The position numbers and the translations under genes were made by a program. Below the pieces are notes generated by a model that searched no databases, was not told where the DNA came from, and was given only the letters and a program-made list of their open reading frames with translations. This document shows positions 35,838 to 44,832 of a stretch of DNA of 64,000 bases, in pieces; position 1 is the first letter of the stretch; each line of letters begins with the position of its first letter. Source of the stretch: Herbidospora solisilvae (GTDB lineage Bacteria > Actinomycetota > Actinomycetes > Streptosporangiales > Streptosporangiaceae); the NCBI RefSeq assembly GCF_009901565.1, contig NZ_WXEW01000005.1:310001-374000 (forward strand), read 5' to 3'.

Positions 35838-35867
35838 ACGGCGGCCACCAGCGCAGGCGGCCGCCGT
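35838..35867 (-). terminator. Terminator after spo0M
   Basis: ACGGCGGCC (35838-35846) and GGCCGCCGT (35859-35867), perfect 9-bp stem with a 12-nt loop, 13 bp after the spo0M stop on the minus strand. Confidence 0.7.
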
Positions 35868-35879
35868 CCGTCGGGTCGG

Positions 35880-36737
35880 TCACTCCTCTTCGAAGACGTC
35901 CTCGAAGACCTCTTCCACGACCTCGCCGAGGATCATGCCGCCGACGACGCCCGCCGCGGCCCCGGCGACCACGCCGCCCATGCCCATGCCGCCACCGTGG
36001 CTGTAGTGACCGCCGTGGTGGCCGTAGGAGCGCTGGGCCAGCCAGTCACCGAAGACCGACGTCCAGTCGGTGCTCAGGGCCTCCTGGTGGGTGGTGGGGA
36101 AGCGGCCGATCGTGTCGTGGCCGCCTTCGATCACGATCTCCAGGTGGTGGGGGTCGGAGATGAAGGTCACCTCGATCTCGCCGTACTGGTGGGAGGTGAA
36201 CTCGATCTCCTGGTAGAACGGCAGCGTCTGGCGGGAGCCGGCGATGTGCCCGGCCTCCAGGTCGGCCGAGCGGAAGTGGAATCCCAGCCGCGACAGCGAC
36301 TCCAGCACGTGCACCTGCGCGGGCAGCGGCGCGACCTCGATCATGTCGAGGTCGCCCTTGTCGACCGCCTTGGCGATGGCCAGTTCGGTGCGCACGCCGA
36401 CCGCCATGCCGCGCAGGCCCTCGCTGATCGGCGTCTCCCACGGCACCGGGAGCTGGAACGGGATCGTCCGCTCCTCGCCGGTCCGGAGGGTGAACGGCCC
36501 GGAGACCGGGAATCCGAAGAACTCGCGCAACCCGCTGCTCTCGCCTTCGCTGTGCTCGATCTCGACGCGGGCGACGAGGCTGAGGGTGATGTGCTCGATC
36601 TCCGCGTCGACCTCTCCACCCTTGATCCGCACCTCGCCGGAAAGGGCGCCGCCGGGCTGGGTGCGGGGGGTGTGCAGAACGGTGTCCACCGAGGGGGCGC
36701 CGACGCCGAATGCGCTCAGCATCCGTTTGAAGACCAC
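35880..36737 (-). CDS. spo0M: SpoOM/sporulation-control family protein
   Basis: 285 residues, GTG after RBS AGGAGA. Arrestin-like beta-sandwich of the Spo0M family: MLSAFGVGAPSVDTVLHTP, GGALSGEVRIKGG, REFFGFPVSGPF, IPFQLPVPWETPI. A Gly/His-rich tail follows (GHHGGHYSHGGGMGMGG) and then a hydrophobic-acidic end (GVVGGMILGEVVEEVFEDVF) that could sit at the membrane. In Bacillus, Spo0M affects sporulation and division; here it may act in mycelial development (inference). The channel gene lies 45 bp upstream on the same strand. Confidence 0.9.
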   Translation of the reverse strand: MVFKRMLSAFGVGAPSVDTVLHTPRTQPGGALSGEVRIKGGEVDAEIEHITLSLVARVEIEHSEGESSGLREFFGFPVSGPFTLRTGEERTIPFQLPVPWETPISEGLRGMAVGVRTELAIAKAVDKGDLDMIEVAPLPAQVHVLESLSRLGFHFRSADLEAGHIAGSRQTLPFYQEIEFTSHQYGEIEVTFISDPHHLEIVIEGGHDTIGRFPTTHQEALSTDWTSVFGDWLAQRSYGHHGGHYSHGGGMGMGGVVAGAAAGVVGGMILGEVVEEVFEDVFEEE

Positions 36738-36782
36738 GATTTCTCCTGTCGAGTTGGACGTCTCGGCCGCACGCCAGAACGC

Positions 36783-37595
36783 TCAGCGGCGGCGTACGGT
36801 TCCGCGTTCGAGAAGAAGATCGAGTTTGGCGTGGAGTGCGGCGACCTCTTCGCGAAGTTCGACCAGCTCGGCCTGGGCCAGCTCCTCCGACGGCGACGGT
36901 TCGGCGTCGTTCATGGCGTTGACCACGACGGCGATGAAGAGATTCAGGGCGACGAAAGTCGAGATCAGGATGTACGAGATGAAGAACACCCAGGCCCACG
37001 GCTTGTGCTCCATGACCTCCTTGGCGACCGTGCCCCAGTCGTCGCCGGTCATGATCTGGAACAGGGTGAACAGCGAGTCGGGCAGCTCGTCGAACCGCAC
37101 GGGCGCGATCTCGCCGAACAGCTTGGTCGCGATCACGGCCGCGATGTAGATCATCAGGAGCAGCAGCCCGATGATCGACGCCATCCCCGGCACGGCCGTG
37201 AGCAGCGCGCTCACCACCCGCCGCATGCTCGGCACGGCCGACACCAGTCGCAGCGCGCGCAGGATGCGCAGCGCCCGGAGCACCGATGTCGGCCCGGACG
37301 CGGGGACCAGCGCGACCACCACGATGATCAGGTCGAACCAGTTCCACGGGTCGGTGAAGAAGTCGCGGCGGTAGGCGTAGAGGCGGGCGAGGATCTCGAC
37401 GGCGAAGACGGCCAGGGCGATGTGGTCGATCGTGACGAGCAACCAGCCCACCTGGGCCATGAGGGTGGCGCTGGTCTCGCAGCCGATGGTTATGGCGTTG
37501 ACGACGATGAGGACGACGACGGCACGCTGGACGGCCGGGCGTTCGAGGAACCGGCGAACACGTTCATGTCTGGCTAATTCCACGCGAAAGATCAT
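36783..37595 (-). CDS. Voltage-gated cation channel (single-domain NaChBac/Nav type) with TGDDW filter
   Basis: 270 residues from ATG 37595 (a TTG at 37616 is possible). Six segments: S1 about 24-40, S2 55-75, S3 85-100, S4 with Arg107, 110, 113 and 116 at every third position, S5 135-160, pore and S6 200-228. The selectivity filter reads MTGDDW (183-187) where bacterial sodium channels have LESW; two acidic residues recall TGEDW filters of calcium channel repeats. The C-terminal coiled coil (ELAQAELVELREEVAALHAKL) probably tetramerises it. Ion preference is unknown. Confidence 0.85.
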   Translation of the reverse strand: MIFRVELARHERVRRFLERPAVQRAVVVLIVVNAITIGCETSATLMAQVGWLLVTIDHIALAVFAVEILARLYAYRRDFFTDPWNWFDLIIVVVALVPASGPTSVLRALRILRALRLVSAVPSMRRVVSALLTAVPGMASIIGLLLLMIYIAAVIATKLFGEIAPVRFDELPDSLFTLFQIMTGDDWGTVAKEVMEHKPWAWVFFISYILISTFVALNLFIAVVVNAMNDAEPSPSEELAQAELVELREEVAALHAKLDLLLERGTVRRR

Positions 37596-37626
37596 CCCAC
37601 CGGACGGGTCGGTCAACCCTGCCGGG

Positions 37627-38343
37627 TCAGAGCGCGGAGCCGCCGCCGTCCACGGGCACCACGGCCCCGGTCATGTACGACGCCTTGTCGGACGCCAAAA
37701 ACGCCACCACCTCGGCGATCTCCTTGGGCGCCGCGGCGCGGTGCAGCATCGTGCCCTCGTCGAACTCCTTGGCCCGCTCGCCCAGGCTGTGGTACATCGA
37801 GGTCTCCACCGGGCCGGGCGCGACGGCGTTGACCCGCACGCCCCGGTCGGCGAACTCGGCCGCCCAGGTGCGGGTGAGCTCGTTGATGGCGGCCTTGGTG
37901 GCGCCGTACACCGACAGGAACGGCACGGCCACCACGGCGGCGATGGTCGAGATGTTCACGATCGCGCCGCGCCCGCGCTCCATCATCCCGGGGACCAGCG
38001 CCTGGGTGAGGAAGTAGGGCGCCCTGAGGTTGAGCGCGAGGGTCTTCTCGAAGACCTCGGGATCCTGGCCGACGGTCGCGGAGACCGGCGCCATCCCGGC
38101 GTTGTTGACGAGAACGTCGACGTCGCCCGCCTCGGCGGCCAGGTCATGGAGCTCGTCGAGGTCGGTCAGGTCGGCGGGCACGAACCTGGCCGAGCCCCCG
38201 TTCTGCACGATGTCGTCGACGACCATGGCGCCCTTGGCGGCGTCGCGCCCGGACACGATCACGTCGTCGCCCTGGGCGCCGAAGACACGGGCGCTCTCGG
38301 CGCCGATGCCCTCGGTGGACCCGGTGATAAGCACAGATCTCAT
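37627..38343 (-). CDS. Short-chain dehydrogenase/reductase
   Basis: 238 residues from ATG 38343; in-frame ATG 38352 and TTG 38361 are alternatives, none with a clear RBS. SDR motifs: TGSTEGIGAESA, VNNAGMAP, ISTIAAVVAV (Ser), YGATKAAI (Tyr, Lys), VPVDGGGSAL. IVSGRD after beta-2 suggests NADPH. Stands alone between the channel and the ABC-F gene. Substrate unknown. Confidence 0.9.
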   Translation of the reverse strand: MRSVLITGSTEGIGAESARVFGAQGDDVIVSGRDAAKGAMVVDDIVQNGGSARFVPADLTDLDELHDLAAEAGDVDVLVNNAGMAPVSATVGQDPEVFEKTLALNLRAPYFLTQALVPGMMERGRGAIVNISTIAAVVAVPFLSVYGATKAAINELTRTWAAEFADRGVRVNAVAPGPVETSMYHSLGERAKEFDEGTMLHRAAAPKEIAEVVAFLASDKASYMTGAVVPVDGGGSAL

Positions 38344-38416
38344 AACAGACATAACCGGCAAATCGGTCAGCTCAGTTCCGTCCGGATAAGTGTTGGCACC
38401 CGATCTCCCGTCTCAA

Positions 38417-38422
38417 TACCCT
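38417..38422 (+). promoter_or_regulatory. Leaderless -10 element (TACCCT) of the ABC-F gene
   Basis: TANNNT hexamer 7 nt before the ATG at 38430, no Shine-Dalgarno sequence. Confidence 0.5.
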
Positions 38423-38429
38423 CGACCGC

Positions 38430-40040
38430 ATGGCCCACGTCGAGATCGCCCATATCACCCATGTCCTGCCCGACGGCCGGCCATTGCTCAACGACGTCTC
38501 CTTCCGCATCGGCGAAGGCGTCAAGGCCGCCCTCGTGGGCCCCAACGGCGCGGGCAAGACGACGCTCATGCGGCTGATCGCGGGCGACCTCCAGGCGGTC
38601 GAGGGCACGGTCGCCAGTTCCGGCGGCCTCGGTGTGATGCGCCAGTTCATCGGCAGCATCCGCGACGGCCGGACCGTCCACGACCTGCTCCTGTCGGTCG
38701 CCCCGACCCGCGTCAGAGACGCCGCCGAGCACCTCGCCAAGATCGAGCTCCTGATGATGGAGCGCGACGACGAGAAGACGCAGATGCGCTACGCGCAGGC
38801 GATCACCGACTACACCGACGCGGGCGGTTACGACATCGAGGTCCTCTGGGACACCTGCACGATGGCGGCGCTGGGCATCCCGTACGACAACTGCAAGTAC
38901 CGCGAGGTCAACACCCTCAGCGGCGGGGAGCAGAAACGGCTGGTCCTGGAGGCCCTGCTGCGCGGCCCCGATCAGGTCCTCCTCCTCGACGAGCCCGACA
39001 ACTACCTCGACGTGCCGGGCAAGCAGTGGCTGGAGCAGGTCCTCCGGGAGACCCCGAAGACGGTCCTGCTGGTCTCGCACGACCGCCAGCTCCTCGCCAA
39101 CGCCGCCGACCGCATCGTCACGGTCGAGTCGGGCAACATCTGGGTGCACGGCGGCGGCTTCACCACCTACGCCCAGGCCCGCAGGGAGCGCAACGAGCGC
39201 CTCGACGAGCTGCGCAGGCGCTGGGACGAGGAGCACGCCAAGCTGAAGCGCCTGGTCAACATGCTCAAGCAGAAGGCCACCTACAACGACGGCATGTCGG
39301 CCGCCTACCACGCGGCCCAGACCCGGCTCCGCAAGTTCGAGGAGGCGGGCCCGCCCGAGATGGCGGCCAAAGACCAGAACATCAACATGCGGCTGCGCGG
39401 CGGCCGCACCGGCAAGCGGGCGGTCATCTGCGAAGGCCTGGAGCTGACCGGCCTGATGAAGCCGTTCGACCTGGAGGTCTGGTACGGCGAACGGGTGGCC
39501 GTGCTGGGCTCCAACGGCTCCGGGAAGTCCCACTTCCTGCGGCTCCTCGGCGGCGAGGAGGTCGCCCACACCGGCGTCGCCCGGCTGGGCGCCCGGGTCG
39601 TCCCCGGGCACTTCGCCCAGACCCACTCGCATCCCGAGCTGATGAAGCGCACCCCGTGCGAGATCGTGATGACCGAGCACGCCCGGCTGAAGAACGAGGC
39701 CATGAAGATCCTGGCCCGCTACGAGCTGGCCGGGACCATCGCCGAGCAGCGCTTCGAGACCCTGTCGGGCGGCCAGCAGGCCCGTCTCCAGATCCTCCTG
39801 CTGGAGTTGTCGGGCGCGACGCTGCTGCTGCTCGACGAGCCGACCGACAACCTCGACCTGGCCAGCGCCGAGGCGCTCCAGGAGGGCCTCGACGCCTTCG
39901 ACGGGACCGTCATGGCGGTCACCCACGACCGCTGGTTCGCCGCCGACTTCGACCGCTACCTCGTCTTCGGCGCCGATGGGAAGGTCTACGAATCGTCAGA
40001 GCCCGTCTGGGACGAGGGGCGGGTCGTCCGCGCGCGTTAA
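38430..40040 (+). CDS. ABC-F family ATPase (ribosome-associated)
   Basis: 536 residues with two nucleotide-binding domains and no membrane segment. NBD1: GPNGAGKTTL, LSGGEQKR, LLLDEPDNYLD; NBD2: GSNGSGKSH, LSGGQQAR, LLLDEPTDNLD. The linker between them (ARRERNERLDELRRRWDEEH, KLKRLVNMLKQKATYNDG) is the basic helical hairpin that enters the ribosomal E site. Nearest in layout to actinobacterial EttA/VmlR-like factors. Could rescue stalled ribosomes or protect against an antibiotic; the short linker argues for a housekeeping role, but this is uncertain. Confidence 0.93.
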   Translation: MAHVEIAHITHVLPDGRPLLNDVSFRIGEGVKAALVGPNGAGKTTLMRLIAGDLQAVEGTVASSGGLGVMRQFIGSIRDGRTVHDLLLSVAPTRVRDAAEHLAKIELLMMERDDEKTQMRYAQAITDYTDAGGYDIEVLWDTCTMAALGIPYDNCKYREVNTLSGGEQKRLVLEALLRGPDQVLLLDEPDNYLDVPGKQWLEQVLRETPKTVLLVSHDRQLLANAADRIVTVESGNIWVHGGGFTTYAQARRERNERLDELRRRWDEEHAKLKRLVNMLKQKATYNDGMSAAYHAAQTRLRKFEEAGPPEMAAKDQNINMRLRGGRTGKRAVICEGLELTGLMKPFDLEVWYGERVAVLGSNGSGKSHFLRLLGGEEVAHTGVARLGARVVPGHFAQTHSHPELMKRTPCEIVMTEHARLKNEAMKILARYELAGTIAEQRFETLSGGQQARLQILLLELSGATLLLLDEPTDNLDLASAEALQEGLDAFDGTVMAVTHDRWFAADFDRYLVFGADGKVYESSEPVWDEGRVVRAR

Positions 40041-40104
40041 AGATTGGGTCCGCTGTTGGCGGGTCGAGGTGAACGGGGCCGCACGTACGCGTTATCACGG
40101 CCTG

Positions 40105-40908
40105 GTGACGCACCGTATGACAGCCCTGGCCCTGTCGTTCCTCTCCGTGACGCTCCTGGTCTCCGGGTGCTCGGGGGACGAGGAGACCAAGAAGACCGAA
40201 CTCGCCCCGCTCGCACTGAAGGAGCAGACCTCCTCGGTCGTGCAGGCCAGCGGGGGCTACCTGGTCAACTGGGCCGCCGTGCTCAACAACGGCAACAAGT
40301 GGCACTTCGGCGAGAACGCGGTCGCCACGATCACCGGGAAGGACGCCGCCGGCAAGGAGGTCGTCCGGATGGAGCAGCCGCTCGACGCGGTCGCGCCCGG
40401 CGGGTCGCTGGCGTTCACCGGTGAGGCGCTGGCGGTCGAGAAGCCGGTCAGCGTCAAGATCGACTACAAGCCGGCCTCGTGGCACCAGGCGGCGCGGGTG
40501 CCGTCGGCGTACAAGACGTTCCCGGTGACCCGGGTGTCGACCGAGAAGCTGGGCGCCTCGTCCTACCTGATCACCGGCTACGTCGAGTCGCCCTACACGC
40601 GGCCGGCCGGGAGCCTGGTGGTGACGGGGCTGCTGCGCGACGCCGCTGGCAAGCTGATCGGCGGGGGCACCGCCTTCGTCGACGACGTGCGGCCGGGGGC
40701 GAGCCGCCGGTTCATCATCACGGTCGAGAGCGTCAGCGCCGGGGTCGCCGCCGCCACCGCCGTCACGGCGCGCACGTGGGGCGCCACCGCCAAGCCCTAC
40801 GAGGACCTGGCCGCCGGCGGGGCCGCGCCGATCTTCACCCAGGCCCCCAAGACCGCGCCGTTCGCCAAGGACCGGGGCTACACCGTCATCACCGAACAGA
40901 AGCCGTGA
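40105..40908 (+). CDS. Predicted lipoprotein of unknown function
   Basis: 267 residues from GTG 40105, chosen over ATG 40117 because it supplies the positive charge of the signal peptide (VTHRMTALALSFLSV). Lipobox LVSGC. The mature part is beta-rich: ASGGYLVNWAAVLNNGNKWHFG, GGSLAFTGEAL, YLITGYVESPYTRPAGSLVVTGLL, FIITVESVSAG, perhaps two immunoglobulin-like (FxLYD-type) domains. Outer-face membrane protein; partner unknown. Confidence 0.75.
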   Translation: MTHRMTALALSFLSVTLLVSGCSGDEETKKTELAPLALKEQTSSVVQASGGYLVNWAAVLNNGNKWHFGENAVATITGKDAAGKEVVRMEQPLDAVAPGGSLAFTGEALAVEKPVSVKIDYKPASWHQAARVPSAYKTFPVTRVSTEKLGASSYLITGYVESPYTRPAGSLVVTGLLRDAAGKLIGGGTAFVDDVRPGASRRFIITVESVSAGVAAATAVTARTWGATAKPYEDLAAGGAAPIFTQAPKTAPFAKDRGYTVITEQKP

Positions 40909-40919
40909 ACCGCTGAGGT

Positions 40920-40925
40920 TACGGT
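40920..40925 (+). promoter_or_regulatory. Leaderless -10 element (TACGGT)
   Basis: TANNNT hexamer 6 nt before the ATG at 40932 of the enoyl-reductase-like gene. Confidence 0.45.
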
Positions 40926-40931
40926 AATGGC

Positions 40932-42014
40932 ATGACCACCCCCCGTATCGTCCTGTTCGGCGCCACCGGCTACACCGGGCGGCTCACGGCGAAGGCGCTG
41001 GTCGCGCTGGGCGCCGAGCCTCTCCTGGCCGGGCGGGACCCCGCCCGGCTGGCGGATCTCGCCGCCTCGCTGCCGGGCACGCCGCCCACGGCGGTGGCCG
41101 ACGCGACCAGGCCGCGCTCGGTGGCGCGCCTGCTCGAACCCGGCGACGTGCTGGTCTCCACGGTGGGACCGTTCCTGCGGTGGGGCGACGCGGCGGTCAT
41201 GGCGGCCGTCGAGGCGGGCGCGGTCTACCTCGACTCGACCGGCGAACCGCCGTTCGTCAAGCGCGTCTTCCAGCGCCACGGCCCCGAGGCGGCCGCGGCG
41301 GGCGCGACCCTGATCCCCGCCTTCGGGTACGACTACGTCCCCGGCAACCTCGCCGCCGCCCTCGCCCTCCGTAAGGCCGGCAACGACGCGGTCCGGGTCG
41401 ACGTGGGCTACTTCCTGCGCGGCAACGTGGCCAAGAGGGCCAGTGCCGGAACCCGCGCCTCCGCGCTGAGCATGATCCTCGAACCCATGTACGGTTTCCG
41501 CGACGGCCGCATCGTCCGAGAGACGGGCCGGACCCGGGCCTTCGCCTTCGGCGCGCGCAGACGTCACGGCATCGCCATGGGGGCCAGCGAACACTTCGCC
41601 CTGCCGCGCACCCACCCCCGGCTGCGCGAGGTCAACGTCTACCTGGGCTGGCTCGGCGGCCTGACCCGCGCGGCCGGCGTCTTCGCGAGGGCCACCCCGA
41701 TCCTGAGGGCGCTGCCCGGGTCGAGGCGGCTCATGGCGGCCATGGCCGAGCGGGCGGCCCGCTCGGCGAACCAGGAGGCCCAGCCGATCGCCTCCCAGAC
41801 CATCGCCGAGGCCTACGCCCACGACGGCACCCTCCTCGCCACCGTCCGCCTCAACGGCGGCGACCCCTACGACCTCACCGCCAGGCTGCTCGCCTGGGGC
41901 GCGACGAACGCCCTGGTCGGCGGGGTGGGCGGCATCGGCGCGCTCGGCCCGGCCGAGGCGTTCGGCCTCGACGCGCTCACCGAGGGGTGCGCGTCCGTCG
42001 GGCTGACTCCGTGA
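40932..42014 (+). CDS. Trans-acting enoyl reductase / saccharopine dehydrogenase-like protein
   Basis: 360 residues. N-terminal Rossmann fold IVLFGATGYTGRLTAKAL; LVSTVGPFLRWGDAAVMAAVEAGAVYLDSTGE and IPAFGYDYVPGNLAAA are typical of the saccharopine-dehydrogenase-like family that includes mycobacterial trans-acting enoyl reductases. No polyketide synthase is nearby, so a role in lipid or polyketide reduction is only by family. ATG with TACGGT 6 nt upstream. Confidence 0.83.
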   Translation: MTTPRIVLFGATGYTGRLTAKALVALGAEPLLAGRDPARLADLAASLPGTPPTAVADATRPRSVARLLEPGDVLVSTVGPFLRWGDAAVMAAVEAGAVYLDSTGEPPFVKRVFQRHGPEAAAAGATLIPAFGYDYVPGNLAAALALRKAGNDAVRVDVGYFLRGNVAKRASAGTRASALSMILEPMYGFRDGRIVRETGRTRAFAFGARRRHGIAMGASEHFALPRTHPRLREVNVYLGWLGGLTRAAGVFARATPILRALPGSRRLMAAMAERAARSANQEAQPIASQTIAEAYAHDGTLLATVRLNGGDPYDLTARLLAWGATNALVGGVGGIGALGPAEAFGLDALTEGCASVGLTP

Positions 42015-42065
42015 ATCACCAAGAAACCGCGCGTCGCGGAGGTATCACTCAGCGTTCGTGATATT

Positions 42066-42098
42066 CCCCCGAATAAGGCTCGATCTTTCTTCCGGGGG
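42066..42098 (+). promoter_or_regulatory. Hairpin next to the RBS of the small membrane protein gene
   Basis: CCCCCG (42066-42071) pairs with CGGGGG (42093-42098); the right arm is the only purine-rich stretch before the ATG at 42107. Could occlude initiation. Weak evidence. Confidence 0.35.
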
Positions 42099-42106
42099 CG
42101 ATTGCC

Positions 42107-42484
42107 ATGAAGAACCTCAAAGTACGGCCTACACCGCGATTCGGGCGTGGCACCGCCTCCACGAAGGACCTCATGACCTCCTGGGCCCTCGTCGAGGCGG
42201 CGGTGGCGCGGCGCGACGCCCCGTACACCTCGGTCGTCTGGACCGCCCGGCTCGGCTACCTCTCGCTCCCGCTGCTGTTCCTGGGCGGCGTGGGCGTCTT
42301 CCTGGCGATCGGCGCACTGGTCATGGGCGTGCGGGCGCTGCGCGAGATCGCCGACGACCACCCCCGGTCGATCAACCGGGGCGTGGTCGAGACCGCCATG
42401 GTCTGCGCCGGGGTGACCCTCGCGCTGGGCGCCTCGGCCGCAGCCGCGGCGGGCCTGGCGATCGTGGCCGGCGGGCTGGCGTGA
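42107..42484 (+). CDS. Small membrane protein (DUF4190-like)
   Basis: 125 residues. Cytoplasmic N-terminus of about 45 residues, then two membrane segments: YLSLPLLFLGGVGVFLAIGALVMGV and GVVETAMVCAGVTLALGASAAAAAGLAIVAGG, joined by RALREIADDHPRSINRG. Pattern resembles DUF4190 proteins. The stop overlaps the phosphodiesterase GTG by 4 bp. Function unknown. Confidence 0.7.
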   Translation: MKNLKVRPTPRFGRGTASTKDLMTSWALVEAAVARRDAPYTSVVWTARLGYLSLPLLFLGGVGVFLAIGALVMGVRALREIADDHPRSINRGVVETAMVCAGVTLALGASAAAAAGLAIVAGGLA

Positions 42485-43473
42485 GACCTCGCCCATGGGC
42501 TGGGGCGGTGTCTTACAGGCGGATTCGCCGCGCGTGCCACGGCCGTGCTCCGGCCGTCCGGGTCTCGCTGGCCCTCGCCATCGTGGTGGCGCTCGGCTGC
42601 GGGCCGGTCAGCCACGTCGAACCGCCCCCGCCGAAGCCGGTGCCGAAGGTCCTGGTGATCGGCGTGGACGGGGTGCGCACCGACCGCGTGCTCACCACCG
42701 GGGCGACCTATCTGCGCGCCCTGATGAGCGAGGGCCTCTACGCCACCGGGCAACTCGATCTGGCCCCCGGCGTGAAATCGCTGAGCGGCCCGGCGTGGTC
42801 GACCATTCTCACCGGCGTCAATCCGGAAAAGCATGGCGTACGCGACAACACCTTTGCCGGACGCCAATACACGAGATATCCCGATTTCCTGACCCGGCTG
42901 GAAAGGTTGCGGCCCGACCTCGACACCCTGGCGGTCACCCTCTGGCGGACCTTCTTCGACACCGGCCTGCTCCACCAGGTCGACTGGCACGCCACCCTGC
43001 GCCCCGGCGTCGACTACGCCGAACACCTCAAAGACGAGATGATCATCCGCCGGATGACCGACCTGATCTCCCGCCACCGGGTCGACGTCGTCTTCCTGCA
43101 CCTGGTCAACCCCGACAAGGTGGCCCACAAGCACGGGCCTCTCGGCCCCGAGTACGTCACCGCGCTCGACACCATGGACCTCGGCATCGGGCGCCTCGTC
43201 GACGCCGTCAGGCGGCGGCCGACGTACCGGAACGAGAAGTGGTCGGTCATCGTGGTGACCGACCACGGGCACCGCGACGAGGGCGGCCACGGCGGCCTCT
43301 CGCCGGAGGAGCTCCAGATCTTCCTGCTCGCCGCGGGCCCCGGAATCCGGCACGAACGCCGCCACGAGGCGAAACTCGTGGACGTCGCGCCGACCGTTTT
43401 CGCCCAATTGGGGATGCGAATTCCGGCCGACTTCGAAGGCGTTCCGCTCGGTGGAGAATTGCCGGGAAAATAG
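42481..43473 (+). CDS. Secreted alkaline-phosphatase-like phosphodiesterase (lipoprotein)
   Basis: 330 residues from GTG 42481, overlapping the upstream stop (GTGA); GTG 42508 is an alternative. Signal segment VRVSLALAIVVALGC with a lipobox-like Cys. Catalytic fold of the type I phosphodiesterase/nucleotide pyrophosphatase family: VIGVDGVRTDRV (metal Asp), SGPAWSTILTGVNPEKHGV (nucleophile Thr/Ser), HLVNPDKVAHKHG, VTDHGHRDEGGHGG (metal Asp, His). Two-zinc enzyme outside the cell. Substrate could be nucleotides, phosphonates or lipid head groups. Confidence 0.85.
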   Translation: MRPRPWAGAVSYRRIRRACHGRAPAVRVSLALAIVVALGCGPVSHVEPPPPKPVPKVLVIGVDGVRTDRVLTTGATYLRALMSEGLYATGQLDLAPGVKSLSGPAWSTILTGVNPEKHGVRDNTFAGRQYTRYPDFLTRLERLRPDLDTLAVTLWRTFFDTGLLHQVDWHATLRPGVDYAEHLKDEMIIRRMTDLISRHRVDVVFLHLVNPDKVAHKHGPLGPEYVTALDTMDLGIGRLVDAVRRRPTYRNEKWSVIVVTDHGHRDEGGHGGLSPEELQIFLLAAGPGIRHERRHEAKLVDVAPTVFAQLGMRIPADFEGVPLGGELPGK

Positions 43474-43520
43474 CGGCGGAGAATGCAACGGAAAGCCTGA
43501 ACTCCAAGTTACGGATCCAT

Positions 43521-43526
43521 TACCTT
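43521..43526 (+). promoter_or_regulatory. Leaderless -10 element (TACCTT)
   Basis: TANNNT hexamer 7 nt before the ATG at 43534 of the sigma-factor-like gene. Confidence 0.5.
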
Positions 43527-43533
43527 CGGTGAC

Positions 43534-44832
43534 ATGACCGATCGCGATCTGGTTCAGGCCCTGCGCGCCCGCGATCCGGGTGCTCTCGCGGCTCTCTACG
43601 ACGCCCACGCCGAAGGCGTCTATCGCTTCTGCTGGTTCATGCTCGGCCCCGAGGGCGCCCAGGTGGCCTTACGCGACACGATGATCGCCGCCGAGGCCCA
43701 CGTCGACGCCCTGCGCGACCCCGACCGCCTCTACGTCTGGCTGCTCGCGCTGGCCCGCGCCGAGTGCCGCCGCAGATGGCAGGCCGGTTCGCCGGCCGAA
43801 CCCGAGGAGGCCCCCGACGCCGCCGCCTGGCACGCCGTCCACGGCCTGCCCCCGGACGACCGGGAGATCCTCGAACTGTCCCTGCGCCACGGCCTGGCCG
43901 CCGCCGACCTGGGCACGGTGCTCGGGCTGAGCGCCCGCCACGCCGAGGCCCTGCGCGAGTCGGCCTCGCTCCGGCTGCAGGACGCGATCACCGCCGAGGT
44001 GCTGGCCCGCCGCGACCCCGGCGACTGCCCGGCCCGGTCGGTCCTGGTCGCCGACGCCGAGGGCGGCGACCCCGACGAACGTCGCGCCCGCGTGGTCAAC
44101 CACATCTTCAGCTGCGAGACCTGCCGCCCCCACCGGGCCCGCCAGGTCTCGGCCGGCAAGGTCTTCGCCCTGCTGCCCCTCCCGGTCATGCCCGACACGG
44201 TCCGCGTACGGGTGATGAGCTGCTTCATCGACCCCGAGCTGCTGGCCTACCGCCGCTACGTCGCCCGCCGGGCCGGGCCCCTCGATCCCGACGGCTTCCC
44301 CGGCACCCGGGTCCGGCGCGGGCGCCACCTGGCCGTGGGCGCGCTGGCCGCCGTGGCCGCCGCGGCCGTGGTGGTCGTGCTGGTCATGCAGGTCACCGGT
44401 GAGCCGATGGAGAACCGCGCCGGCGTGGCCGCGCCGACCGCCCGGCTCTACACCCCCGCCGCGACGGTCAGCGACTATCCGCCGAAGGTGCCGCCCAAGG
44501 TGCCGCCGCCGGTCCGCACCCTCGACCCCGTCGAGGAGTCGCCGGAGAGCGCGACGGCCCGTCCCCGCCCGACCGTGCTCGGCGTCCGCTACCCCAGGCC
44601 CGCCCGCGCCGTGGTGCCCCGACCGCGTCCCACCAGGACCGCCCAGGGCGAACCTCCGCACACCCGCCCGCCGGGCCCCCGCCCGTCGCCGACCCCGGTC
44701 GCCACGGTGACCCCGGCGCCCGAACCGGTCGACCTCGAACTGGCCTCCACCACCCAGACCGACGACAGCGACCATGAGCACGAGCACGTGAAGGACGAAC
44801 GCCATGGCCGCCGACGGCTTTGCCGTTCGTGA
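43534..44832 (+). CDS. ECF-like sigma factor fused to zinc-finger-like motif, membrane segment and Pro-rich tail
   Basis: 432 residues. Region 2-like LVQALRARDPGALAALYDAH, YRFCWFMLG; region 4-like LPPDDREILELSLRHGLAAADLGTVLGLSARHAEAL; then VVNHIFSCETCRPH, a His-x3-Cys-x2-Cys motif like zinc anti-sigma domains; a membrane segment LAVGALAAVAAAAVVVVLVMQV near 270-290; and about 140 Pro/Thr-rich residues outside the cell. So a sigma factor tethered to the membrane with a built-in sensor-like tail, or a sigma-derived signalling protein. Region 2 is diverged. The last 29 bp overlap the next gene, which is probably co-expressed. Confidence 0.78.
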   Translation: MTDRDLVQALRARDPGALAALYDAHAEGVYRFCWFMLGPEGAQVALRDTMIAAEAHVDALRDPDRLYVWLLALARAECRRRWQAGSPAEPEEAPDAAAWHAVHGLPPDDREILELSLRHGLAAADLGTVLGLSARHAEALRESASLRLQDAITAEVLARRDPGDCPARSVLVADAEGGDPDERRARVVNHIFSCETCRPHRARQVSAGKVFALLPLPVMPDTVRVRVMSCFIDPELLAYRRYVARRAGPLDPDGFPGTRVRRGRHLAVGALAAVAAAAVVVVLVMQVTGEPMENRAGVAAPTARLYTPAATVSDYPPKVPPKVPPPVRTLDPVEESPESATARPRPTVLGVRYPRPARAVVPRPRPTRTAQGEPPHTRPPGPRPSPTPVATVTPAPEPVDLELASTTQTDDSDHEHEHVKDERHGRRRLCRS

